From positions 64,501-128,500 of the forward strand of contig JAGTTD010000001.1 in NCBI GenBank assembly GCA_018398585.1: a stretch of DNA of 64,000 nucleotides, read 5' to 3'. Origin of the DNA: Simmondsia chinensis. Its lineage: Eukaryota; Streptophyta; Magnoliopsida; Caryophyllales; Simmondsiaceae. The position numbers and the translations under genes were made by a program. A model generated the notes under the pieces. The model was given only the letters and a program-made list of their open reading frames with translations, was not told where the DNA came from and searched no databases. This document shows, in pieces, positions 49,201-59,315 of this stretch; the first letter of the stretch is position 1; every line of letters begins with the position of its first letter.

Positions 49201-52200
49201 CACCTCGTGCACCACACAAACTTGCACCTCGCTCTATACCATGCATTTTTATAGGCTATGTTGCTCGCCATAAAGGCTATAGGTGCTTAGATCCTCAAAT
49301 GGGTAAAGTCTACATAAACAGGCACGTCACGTTCAATGAAACTAGCTTCCCCTACCCAGAACTAGTCAACCCTACACATATCACTCCACCGGGCTCAACC
49401 GCGAGTATAGTCAACCTTCCTCTCATAATCGCTATCACTCCCGGAGCTCCGCCACTACCGGCCCCTGCCCCCCTCGAGCCCTGCTCGGCCCCTGCCCCAC
49501 CTGCGGTGGCCTCCACCCCTATTCCCTCCCCTTGGAGTCCACCCAACCCCACCATCACACCCACGGTCTCCCACGAAGACCTTGCCCGACCCCCCACTGA
49601 CCAGCCCACCTCTCCCCCACCACCAGCAGCTTCGGCTGCTGCTCCTCCCTCCCCCCACGACCGGGTCGAGTCTCCCACCGACCTTGGCCCCATGAATCTG
49701 CCAACCAACGTGCACCCCATGCGAACTCGTCTCAAGGATGGTATTCGAAAGACAAAATATCCCTCGTCTCTCTCTTCCGTAACAGTCATACAGGAACCCA
49801 CTTGTTACTCTCAGGCAGTCAAAAATCCACAATGGCAAGCAGCCATGGCTGATGAATTTAACGCCTTACTTCATAATCACACATAGGACCTCGTCCCCCC
49901 GCACCCAACTAACAACATTGTCGGTAGCACTTGGAAATATCGAGTTAAGTATAAAGCAGATGGCTCCCTTTGATCGATTCAAGGCTCGCCTTGTGGCTCA
50001 AGGTTTTCACCAACGTGAAGGCATTGACTTCAAGGAAACCTTTAGTCCGGTTGTCAAACCTCCTACCATCCGCTTCATCCTTACACTTGCTATCACTCAC
50101 AAGTGGTCCATCAAGCAACTTGATGTTAAAAATGCCTTTTTACATGGCCACCTAAAGGAAGAAGTATACATGAAGCAACCGCAAGGCTTTATTCACCCCA
50201 AATTTCCCAACCATGTATGTTGCCTATGCAAAGCCCTCTATGGCCTCAAACAAGCTCCCCGAGCTTGGTTCCAATGCTTCAGTACCTTTCTCTACACCTT
50301 AAGATTCACTTGTTGTCGCGATGATCCCTCTCTTTTTTTACTTCGCACCCCCAACAACATCACTTGCGTACTACTATATGTTGATGACATCATCTTAACT
50401 GGCTCTAACACCCAGTCCCTCGACACTCTTGTTGACACCCTCTCCTCTCAATTTGCTATGAAAGACCTTGGTCCCCTACACTACTTCCTCAGTATTGAGG
50501 AGCGCCGAACTCCGTCTTCCCTCGTTCTATCTCAACATCGTTACACCATTGATCTTCTCACCAAACTCAATATGCAAGATGCAAAACCCATCAAAACCCC
50601 CTTACCCCCTTGCACCCATCTTTCCCTAACCGATGGTGACCTCCTTTCTGACCCCACAGAATACAGAAGTGCCGTCGGCGCTCTCCAATATCTCACCATG
50701 ACCCGTCCTGATATTTGTTATGCTGTTAATCTTGTTTCTCAGTTTATGCATGCTCCCAGAACTAGTCACTGGCAGGTTGTTAAGCGAATCTTTCGGTACC
50801 TCAAAAGCACCCATGATCATGGGCTCACCATCCTTCCGGGTACCTGCACCTCTGTTGCTGTCTATGCTGATGCTGATTGGGGTGACTGTCCTGACACGCG
50901 TCGTTCCACCACTGGTTACGCCTTGTTCCTTGGCCCCAACCTGATCTCCTGGCGTGCTAAGAAACAAGCCACGGTCTCCAAATCTTCCACTGAATCCGAA
51001 TATCGGGCCGTCTCATAGGCAGCTGCTGAAGCAGACTGGGTTCGCTACCTCATGTGTGACTTAGGCCTCCGGCACACCGGCCCCGTTATCATCTACTGCG
51101 ATAATGTCTCTGCATCATACCTGGCTGCCAATCCTATCTCAAATGATCGATCCAAACATGTTGATGTTGATTTTTACTATGTCCGGGAAAAGGTCCTCAA
51201 GGGTGATCTCCAAGTTCGTTACACCCCCACCTCTCGTCAAGTTGCGGACATCTTCACCAAAGGTCTCGGTCCAACCCTGTTCCACTACCACAAATCCAAT
51301 CTTCACGTGGTTGCTCCCCCTCAGATTGAGGGGGCCTATTAGAGTATAGTACTTCTAGGGTTTAGTACATTGACTCCCTTACCCTCCCCCAATATGTAAC
51401 GAGGTAAGGGCACTCTAGTATTTTGTCATGTCTTGTAGCTCTATATATAGAGCATGTACTCTTCACTTTATTTCATCATCAATTGCATTGCTTCTCATGT
51501 CAAGGAACCATCTTTCCCAAAAGCTTAAGCTTATGGGTGAAGGCCCATGATTGGTTTTATACTCTAACATGCCCTCTCACGCAAATGCCCATTTGGGCTT
51601 GAAGCGTGGACAATGCACAGGCCCACCTCATACCTTGTGCTTAATTATTTTAATATTGAAAGTGAGGGCTGTTGAGATTCGAACTCCTGACCTCGTGGTC
51701 ATCAAGGCTCTGATACCATGTCAAGGAACCATCTTTCCCAAAAGCTTAAGCTTATGAGTGAAGGCCCATGATTGGTTTTATACTCTAACAGAGGGCACCA
51801 AAAGCATATTGACTATAGAGAAGGAGAAAAATGAGAATGTGGCTCAAGATACCAGCTTTAAGGACACCAGCAACTGCATCTTCGGGTACTTTTGCGTATC
51901 CTTGAACATCATGAATTATGGACACCGCATCGCAATCTGATGTTATATATCTATTTATTTACAAATAACAAAGTAAGATGTCAAAATTTTCCCCAAAGAA
52001 AAGATGTCAGATCATTTATGTTGATCATAACTTGTGATGAATATATATATATATATATATATACACATACAGCTAATAGAAGGCTTGGTACTGTATAACT
52101 TAACTTACTAGACATACCCATCAAAAGCCCATTTTTCTCTGGCAGTTTTGGTTAAAAGGTTATAATCAGCGCAGTTGGGAACACCATTGACACGATTATA

Positions 52201-55200
52201 TGCACACATGATGCCACTCGCTTGTGCTTCTTCTATACAACTTTGAAATGGAGGCTGGTATGTATCGGCCAAGTCTTGTGGAGTAACCTAAACGCAACAA
52301 AACAGTATAGGTAAAAAATTGAATAAAGTTTAAGTTGTCGTCATAGAGTAGCTATGTTGTCCCTCTCATGCTAGCTATTGATAAGAAAAATATGTAGGTT
52401 AAAGTAATCCGTGAAGTCAAGACGCCCAACCAACGGGAGCGGTGTGGGTCGTGGGAGGACAGATAAGTTATCCGTCCATTCCTGAAATCAAGTAGACGAG
52501 TACTAAAAGCCCCCTTAGGAGAGCTAAGTGCCAACGATTCCACATGCCTCTTACGTGGGAACCTTGTATAAGTATCCCTTCCTCTCTAAAAAGGAAAGAC
52601 TTCCAACACACACTTATGAATTCACTAAAGGACCTAGCCTGAAAACACTAGTAAAGCGCAACATTAGTTAGATGTCTTTGCTCTTTAGTAACTGGTGTTG
52701 TTCAATAAACGTATTCTACTGTACCACATTGATATCGGAAGAAAATCATAGTGAGAAGGGGGGTGAAGTACTACCATTTTGGATTTTTGCTTCATTTCAC
52801 TTTAAAATATTAAAAAAAAAAAAAAAGAGTTGGGACGAGACAACCTTGATACTAAATAATTGAGTTTGTGTCAGAGGTGCCATTCTTCTGCACTTGTGCG
52901 GGCAAAGAATGAAATAAATACTTTCTCTGGAGGAATAAATGCTAATATTATAGACAAACTTGATATTATATACATAATATTATCAATTTCTAATAAAAAT
53001 TACTTGATAATAAAAAAATTTATTTTTAATACAAGTATTTTCAAATTTTTCAAGCGTAAAAGCCCTACCGTGAGAAAACAAAATACAGTGTAATTGACAA
53101 AACTTGCTAACACCCAATACAGCCACGGTGTGTAGGGTAGACCTAGGTAAGGTCGGGGTGACTAAGAGAAAGTTAATATTACCCCTAAAAGGAGATGACG
53201 CGTACCTTGGAGAAACTAAGTATGTTTTTCTTTTCTTTTTTTTCTTTGTTTTTGGTCACACTAAGAAGAGGAGGGGGGATGAGAATCGAACCTGAAACTC
53301 CGGTGTGGCACACCTACTCCCCAACTAGGGGAGCTTCAGTAAGATTCTCAAACTGAGTATGTCATAAGAAGGAATGAAGCAACCCCCATTGACTAATAAA
53401 AATTGGGTGTCAAGTGACTTCATGTGCCTCCCACACGGGAAAAGACCTTATAACCGCTTCCAGAAACACTTGAGGGGAAGCTGACACGCTGTGGGAAATA
53501 ACATTCTTGTTCCAATAGTTTAAAAAATCAATGTATAAAAAAAAAAAAAATCAAGGCCTCGTTTGATTGTCGAAAGAATTAAATTCCTATAGGAAGTCAT
53601 ACTTTTCAGGAATTCGCTTCCCTTGTCAACTTTTCAAGAACTAGTATAAAAGAATTTGGTTATCCATATGGGAAATAAAACTTCCTGGGAATTCAATTCC
53701 TGTATTTTGTTTGGTTAGCACAACACTTTCCATAAAATATAATTAAAATGATCATTATACCCATGTCTAGTTTGGTAAACTTATTATAATTATAAATTAG
53801 AGGGGATAGAATTGTCATATAGATTAAAAAATATAAAGGAAGTAGAACTTACTTGGAGGGTCTAGATAAATTACTTTCCCATTTTAAAATAATTGAAACT
53901 TACTTAATAATTTTAACTAACCACATCTTACATATTTTCCTCATATCAAACAAGACATAAAAATTACACTTTCTAGGAATTAAAATTTTTATTATCTACT
54001 TTTCGTATACCAAATAAGGCCCAAGTTTAAGTTCCACTTACCTTGATCCAAAAAACCCATAGTAAAACAAGTACACTCCAATCCAACTCATTGTGAGCAG
54101 TGTCTTTAATGTTACTGGCATTTGAGGGTTCAATCTTTTCTTTATTCTATTGGCTTATTGGGTCAAGAAAGAATCTTTTGAACAGTGTCTAGTACGCAGA
54201 AAAGTGACTCATTGGTAACATAATCTACAGAAAAGATGTGATCCAAAATTCAAAAGGCTTGATTAAAAAAAAAGGTTAAGCCTTTTCATTACACAAGCAC
54301 AACTTCAATCACTGTTTCAACATTTTTCCATTTATTATGAGTACAAAAAAAAAGCAAAAGAACAGAAATGTCAGTAAAAGCAGTAAAGCGACTTACACGG
54401 GCATCAAAGGCATAGCGAGTGACATTATTCCAGTGGTCCAAATCATAAGCAGTGAAGTGCTTGCAGCATGCGGAGGCTTGAAGATGTCCATCCTTGAGGG
54501 CCCCTCCTTCAAAGGTGTCTCCTTGCACTCCTCTCACATATGCCACTGCATATCTGCCTGTGACTAATGGATCTTCCCCCGGTGTCTCCTGCCCTCTTCC
54601 CCATCTTGGGTCTCTGAATATGTTAATATTTGGTGCCCAAAATGTCATCCCCTTTGCTTGCCCCTCGTTGTACACTGCTCTTGCTTCCTTCCCAATTGCC
54701 TATCTCATCAAACATATATCTTCTTCATTTATATGAAAGGCGTAGGCTCATACAATACTAACAGTGGAAAAAAAAACAGACAAGAGCTTGAGTTTATATC
54801 ATTTTTAGGGCAGATGATTCAGATCTGCCCTTCCTTGCACACCTACTCATTCATTCAGATCTGGGAACAAAATAATCCTTATACACCATTAACTAACTAC
54901 AATGTACCTGACATGTTAGTAGATATAAAACTATAATTGAAGAGTTTATATCTCTTAGTAATGATATCCACTATCATTACCCAATAAAAATGGACAAATA
55001 CGCATTTTCTAAAGAACATGAAAAAAGAAAAACTTGGGACATCTGCAAGCAATAGGAATAGATGCAAAACCTGGCCAATGCGATACCAGAGATGGACGTC
55101 AAAGGAAGCAGCGGTGGTGATGACTTGGGGGAAGCTGGTGGCGCTAGGGATGGTCCCACTGAAGGATACCCCAAACCCAGCGTTAGCCACGCCGTGCAAA

Positions 55201-55951
55201 GCCTCCGACCACCACTCTAAGGCCGGAATGGCCGTGGAAAAAAAAACAGACAAGAGCTTGAGTTTGTATCATTTTACGGGCAGATGATTCAGATCTGCCC
55301 TTCCTTGCACACCTACTCATTCATTCAGATCTGGGAACAAAATAATCCTTATACACCATTAACTAACTACAATGTACCTGACATGTTAGTAGATATAAAA
55401 CTATAATTGAAGAGTTTATATCTCTTAGTAATGATATCCACTATCATTACCCAATAAAAATGGACAAATACGCATTTTCTAAAGAACATGAAAAAAGAAA
55501 AACTTGGGACATCTGCAAGCAATAGGAATAGATGCAAAACCTGGCCAATGCGATACCAGAGATGGACGTCAAAGGAAGCAGCGGTGGTGATGACTTGGGG
55601 GAAGCTGGTGGCGCCAGGGATGGTCCCATTGAAGGATACCCCAAACCCAGCGTTAGCCACGCCGTGCAAAGCCTCCGACCACCACTCGAAGGCCGGAATG
55701 CCCAGCCGCGGAATGGCCGGGGCGTGGTTGACAAGTTGAGAGACTTTCTCGTCCAAAGTGAGGCGGGACACCAGATCCCTGGCTCTCTGCTTCACTGGCC
55801 GCTCTGTTCTGCAGAATGCGTATTTTCTGGTGGAGGGGTTGGATGAGTCGCAAGCATAAGGAGGCTGCGCCGCCTCCAATGACGGCAGTAGCAGAGCCAA
55901 TGCGAGGGAGACGGCGGCAAAGAGGATGAATATGGGTGGAAGTGCGACCAT
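43259..55951 (-). CDS. GH3 beta-D-xylosidase (BXL7-like), secreted
   Basis: Seven exons on the minus strand: 55951-55541, 54699-54397, 52287-52118, 51950-51853, 44802-44391, 44275-43923 and 43824-43259. Phases join exactly to 770 aa, the usual BXL length. An N-terminal signal peptide ([20 protein letters not shown]) is followed by the GH3 barrel ([51 protein letters not shown]). The nucleophile Asp, about residue 300, is in [10 protein letters not shown]. The C-terminal sandwich has [55 protein letters not shown] and [13 protein letters not shown], ending in a fibronectin-III-like domain. It removes xylose from xylan-type wall polysaccharides. The start is the first in-frame ATG before the signal peptide. 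Intron 4 is 7 kb because of inserted elements. From memory the best match is Arabidopsis At1g78060. Confidence 0.95.
45016..45144 (+). mobile_element. 5'-truncated Au-like SINE in BXL intron 4
   Basis: A 129-bp Au-like body (acaacctctcgacaagg, ggctacgtacatccacc, ggcgggagctttt) ends in TTG repeats. It is flanked by a perfect 17-bp duplication, tattagagcattgttgt, at 44999-45015 and 45145-45161. No 5S head is present. Confidence 0.9.
45162..45785. other. BXL intron 4 sequence, nothing recognised
   Basis: An AT dinucleotide run at about 45345-45362 is the only clear feature. Confidence 0.4.
45786..46036 (-). mobile_element. 5S rRNA-headed SINE (copy 3)
   Basis: This 251-bp unit has a 5S-derived head at about 45930-46030 (aagttaagcgtgcttgggtg, tgacctcctgggaagtcctc on the minus strand) and an Au-like body. 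The tail is tatgttccttttcc, as in copy 2. The 8-bp duplication tcatgtgt flanks it at 45778-45785 and 46037-46044. It is sense with respect to the host BXL gene. Confidence 0.85.
46269..46429 (+). repeat. 5' LTR of copia element 3
   Basis: 161 bp; the terminus tattagagtataatac resembles the TRIM terminus tgttagagtataaaac. Confidence 0.92.
46603..51330 (+). pseudogene. copia gag-pol of element 3, mostly intact but interrupted
   Basis: Gag starts at 46603 ([12 protein letters not shown]) and shifts frame near 46860 and again in a CT run near 47390. A long frame of 840 codons (47364-49886) holds the rest of Gag ([18 protein letters not shown]), the CCHC knuckle ([14 protein letters not shown]), protease ([11 protein letters not shown], with Ser in place of the usual Gly), pre-integrase ([12 protein letters not shown]) and integrase ([31 protein letters not shown]). 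A TAG at 49885 and a frameshift near 49970 precede the reverse transcriptase ([22 protein letters not shown]) and RNase H ([16 protein letters not shown]). A second TAG lies at 51016. The tail 51052-51342 is open. It is inactive but young. Confidence 0.93.
51337..51497 (+). repeat. 3' LTR of copia element 3
   Basis: 161 bp, ending in ...cttctca immediately before the first base of the TRIM at 51498. Confidence 0.92.
51498..51790 (-). mobile_element. TRIM retrotransposon (copy B), fused to copia element 3
   Basis: This 293-bp element has 72-bp terminal repeats at 51498-51569 and 51719-51790. Read on the minus strand it has LTR (tgttagagtataaaacc), primer site tggtatcagagcc, a short inner part with ggagttcgaatctc, the purine tract tgagaggg and LTR. 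It is the same family as copy A at 27359-27650. Its downstream LTR touches the copia 3' LTR with no bases between, and its outer end touches gaggg. Confidence 0.9.
52039..52063. repeat. (AT)n microsatellite in BXL intron 3
   Basis: About eleven AT units followed by acacatac. Confidence 0.85.
53555..54021. mobile_element. MITE-like element in BXL intron 2
   Basis: The left end ggcctcgtttgattgtcg and the reversed right end gggccttatttggtatacg are imperfect inverted repeats of the GGGCC.GTTTGGT type seen in plant PIF/Harbinger- or hAT-derived MITEs. The inside repeats words such as ggaattaaa/ggaattc. There is no coding capacity. Confidence 0.5.
54764..55703. repeat. 470-bp tandem duplication across the BXL exon 1/intron 1 border
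   Basis: 54764-55233 and 55234-55703 are direct repeats with about seven differences by my count (about 98.5% identical). Each copy holds the last about 150 bp of exon 1, the GT donor and the first about 300 bp of intron 1. The right copy is the true exon 1 end; the left copy is an exon-like segment stranded in intron 1. Confidence 0.93.
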
Positions 55952-56045
55952 TGGAGGAGTAAACAAGTACAAGTGAGAGAAGTCAAGAGCTTTCAAAATT
56001 TAAAGTGAGGTTTCCGCCTATTTACTCCACTGTAGTCTCTAGTTG

Positions 56046-56076
56046 TAGTAGTAGTAGTAGTAGTAGTAGCAGTAGT
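56046..56076. repeat. (GTA)n microsatellite in the BXL 5' UTR
   Basis: About nine GTA units with one interruption lie between the inferred TATA box and the BXL start codon, giving a (CTA)n leader on the coding strand. Confidence 0.85.
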
Positions 56077-56077
56077 G

Positions 56078-56085
56078 TTATATAG
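56078..56085 (-). promoter_or_regulatory. probable TATA box of the beta-xylosidase gene
   Basis: CTATATAA on the minus strand lies about 130 bp upstream of the ATG at 55951. Confidence 0.55.
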
Positions 56086-56099
56086 AGAAGCACCAAGGG

Positions 56100-57344
56100 A
56101 GGTAGCTAGGAACACTCCCTCCCTAATGGATAACTTAGGATCCAATCATTTTAATCACATAGTTAGATTGTGAAACTATATATATATATATATTATTTGT
56201 ACATTTCAAGTTAAAATATTTAATAAAATATGTAATAAGAGAAAATATAATTTAGATATATGAGATTTGACCGTTTATTATTTTGGTATTTTGACTTTTT
56301 AATATATGTACGATAGAGGTTTAAATATGTTATTACTTACTCTTTTATCGTAAGTACACCAGTTGATAGTTTTTGTTATAAATGCTAATATGGAACATGA
56401 TTCCGATTAACATATTGATAACCTTGTTAAAATTTGATGATTTTTTTTTTGCTAAAAAATACTAATTAATATGATACATAAATTTAGCAATATTTATATA
56501 ATTTACTCGATATTTTGGTGAATTTTTACCATAATTTGCTATTTTTTTTTGTTAAAATGTTAGCCTAACTTATGTATTTTATTGTAATTATGTACAATAT
56601 CATATTTTATTTATAAAGTGGACTATTGGGAGGAAGAAGTTAGGAGCATGTTGAATATTTTAATAAAAATATATTTTTAATTATGATTTTTATGATGTTA
56701 TGTATTTCATTTGAATCGTCAGTAACTTTTAATTAAACTATACCCTCATTTATGTAAATAAAGTTTAATTTAAAGTTGGAAGTCAGGTTGTAAATGCTTG
56801 AGATAATGCATTTGACCCTTTTATATTCTTCCTTTAATATCATAAAATCATGGTTTCTAACGCTTGTCAACAATTTAGTTCAACAAAGGGTTATAATTAT
56901 ATTTTTTAAAAATAAAAAAGGTTTTAGAGGTCAGGCTTGAGGATGGCTAGCAACGAGAAGCTTGAGTTTGTTGTCTTTATTCAATTTCTATTTTCTCTTT
57001 TTCCAACTTCAGTTCCGAAATCTTTAGCTAAGTAAGGTATCGTGGATACTCTAATTTTCGAGGTTATGCAAATAAAGAAAGCATCAACATTCTAAGCAAC
57101 CGTTGTATTCTGGAGGCGGAGCACCAGTACCTGCTGCTCTGGCTTTGATCCAATAGAGAAGCGAAACCGTCTTAAGGAAAGCGTAATCCGCACCTCGCTC
57201 CACTATTACTTTATTAGTATTTTGTCCTTGATGCATTGCAGGTGATATCTTTCTACTTTATATATTTTGGTATGATATTTTTTTTATATTTGGTTCTAAC
57301 ACAACCACTTATTGGATAACTTGGGATATCATTATTTCAATAGC
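56100..57344. other. gene-poor AT-rich sequence
   Basis: No gene is seen. A 'ggataacttgggat..catttaatagcatatttagattgtga' type motif, present at 56130 and 57312, is one of several diverged copies of a local repeat that also occurs at 58630-59290. Confidence 0.45.
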
Positions 57345-58615
57345 TCGGGACCCTCCGTGAGGGGGGAGACTCTTGCCGCCGGTTGCTTCTGCCGGCAGTT
57401 TCTTCCCCTTTTTTCTGGCCGGTCGTTGGTGAGCTCTTCGGCGGCAACACCGGTCGTGCTTGGCGGTGGGTGTTCGATTGTTGTGGGGTCTGGGTTCGAG
57501 TGTTGAGTGTTGGGTCGGGTATGGTGATTTGGGTGATGGATTGTGTCATGTGAGGGTTCTCGCTCGTGCTCACGCCGTGTCCTTTCGCAGCTGACCTTCA
57601 CTGCCGTGCCTCTCAGTTGCTTGACTCTCCTCCACCGAGTCCCTGCTTCGTTGCCACTCTACTTCCTGCGCCGCCGGCTTTCCCTGCTGATGCTTTGCCT
57701 GGAGGTCTCGGAAGCGTTCGTACGTTGATGCTTGTGGGATGAGACAAGGTCCGATTCTTGAGTCTTTTCTCTCTTTGGGTTTCTCTCCGACCCGCTTGGG
57801 ACCACATTTGTTTGGGGTAATGCTTCCATTCTCTCCTCTGTTGTGGTCCTCCTCAGGAGATGGATTGCTGAGCTTAGGAGTCAGGTTCGGGTTTCCATTT
57901 TGCTCCCTCGCCCATTTCTGATGTTGCTTCCCTGTCTATTGCCTCTCGTTTCTGGTCGTGGTTGATGATGGGTTTTCGTGGTTTGGGGTCTGGGTTCATG
58001 AATCCGGGTTCTTGTTGTCTGGACTTCGGGTCGTAGGCTTGGTGTTGCTTGGGTGTTGGGTCTTGGGGCTGTGGCCTCTTCAGTTTGGTGTTGGTTTGGT
58101 CGTGCTTCGGGGTGTGTCTCTGCCGTCGAGGTCCCGTCCCCCTCGATCCTCTTGCCTTGGGTCCCTGCGTCTCTGTTGCTTGATCATGCCTCCGGTTGCC
58201 CCCCGGCCACTAATCACCTTATCTGCATCCGCGGCCTTGCGGTGCTCTTCCCTATAAAAGATCCCGTTAGAATGGACTGGATTGGGTTGAGGTCTCTGCT
58301 TGGGTTTGATTGGTATCTTTTTTCCTTCTTAGTCTTGAGATTGTTTGCGCATTCGTGTTTTTGGGTGTATTGGGGTGTTTTCTGGCGTTTTGTTGGTGTT
58401 TTGTTGGTGCTTTTGGGTGTTTTGTTGGTTTGTTGTTGGTGTTTTTGGGGTGTTTTTAGGTGTTTTGTGTGTTTTGATTTGGGGTGTTTGGGTGCTTTTT
58501 CCTTTTAGTATGTCGGGATAGTTTGTTGCTTTGAATCTCTTGACCGGAGTGTAAATTGTACGTTTCTTCCTTTTTAATAAAATCCCACGATGGATCAATT
58601 ATCAAAAAAAAAAAA
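57345..58615 (+). mobile_element. internally deleted L1-like retroposon, 1.27 kb
   Basis: A GC-rich insert in AT-rich DNA starts with ctgccggcag-type sequence and ends ttaataaaatcccacgatgg followed by ttatc and a 13-A tail (58603-58615). A perfect 17-bp duplication, atcattatttcaatagc, flanks it at 57328-57344 and 58616-58632. Poly(A) and the long duplication show L1-type retroposition. No reverse transcriptase or endonuclease frame is present, so it is either a deleted LINE (5' UTR plus 3' end) or a retroposed noncoding transcript. The 3' half has TGTTTTGTTGGTG repeats. Confidence 0.75.
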
Positions 58616-59315
58616 ATCATTATTTCAATAGCATATTTAGATTGTGAGACTGTTTGGAACAACTACTAACAAATCTCCGTAGGATACACAGTTTGTTTGT
58701 GTATTTTAAATTATGAGATTGTTTCAATCGCATATCTAAATTATGAGATTGTTTCTATATATCCATTGGCAAATCTCCATACGATATATGATTTGTTTCT
58801 ATATTTTGCGTTGAAATATTTTATAAATATATGACTGAAAATATTTTTTTGCCATTGTTTCCTATTAGTGCTTGTATATTCTTTCATAATTACATCCATT
58901 ATATTTATTATTAGTTTCTATGTGTTGATATTCTTCTATAAATATTGCTAATTGGATAACTTGGGATATGTTATTTCAATAGCATATACGTAAATTGTAA
59001 TATTGTTTATATATATCCACTAGGAGACCTCCGTACCGATTTGTTTGAATATTTGGGGCTAAAATATTCTCTGAACATATGATAAACTTGTAAAAGTTAC
59101 ACATACATCTAAGCAATGCAAAAATACTAAAACAATTTTTTTTTTTTACTATTGTTCCCTATTATTGCTTGTACATTCTTTCACAATTGTACCCATTATT
59201 TTTAGTTTCTCAGTGTTGAATCACGTTTTTCCATTTCTTATAATTATTGCCAATTGGATAACTTTTAATATCGTTGTTTAAATATATATCCACTGGCAAA
59301 TCTCTAGATATACGG

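Larger units (their letters stand above)
46269..51497 (+). mobile_element. Ty1/copia retrotransposon, Retrofit/Ale-like (element 3), in BXL intron 4
   Basis: 161-bp LTRs (46269-46429 and 51337-51497) begin tattagagta and end ttctca. The primer site tggtatcaagagcc starts at 46430 and the purine tract attgagggggcc ends at 51336. My count is 6 differences over 161 LTR positions. The left flank is gaggg (46264-46268). The right end joins a TRIM directly, and the matching gaggg lies beyond the TRIM at 51791-51795. It is antisense to the host BXL gene. Confidence 0.94.

Noticed and set aside
49352..49838. Minus-strand Gly/Val-rich frames
   Set aside because: Shadow of the Pro/Ala/Thr-rich linker between integrase and reverse transcriptase of copia element 3.
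47364..49886. 840-codon frame as a host gene
   Set aside because: Zinc knuckle, protease, pre-integrase and integrase motifs and flanking LTRs show it is copia gag-pol.
54897..55253. Second beta-xylosidase gene start
   Set aside because: It is the duplicated end of exon 1; it lacks the signal peptide and the true start, and the second copy feeds the same downstream exons.
57739..58508. Hydrophobic Val/Leu/Gly-rich frames in the GC-rich insert
   Set aside because: They overlap each other in different frames, have no family match and arise from TGTTTTGTTGG repeats in a retroposon.
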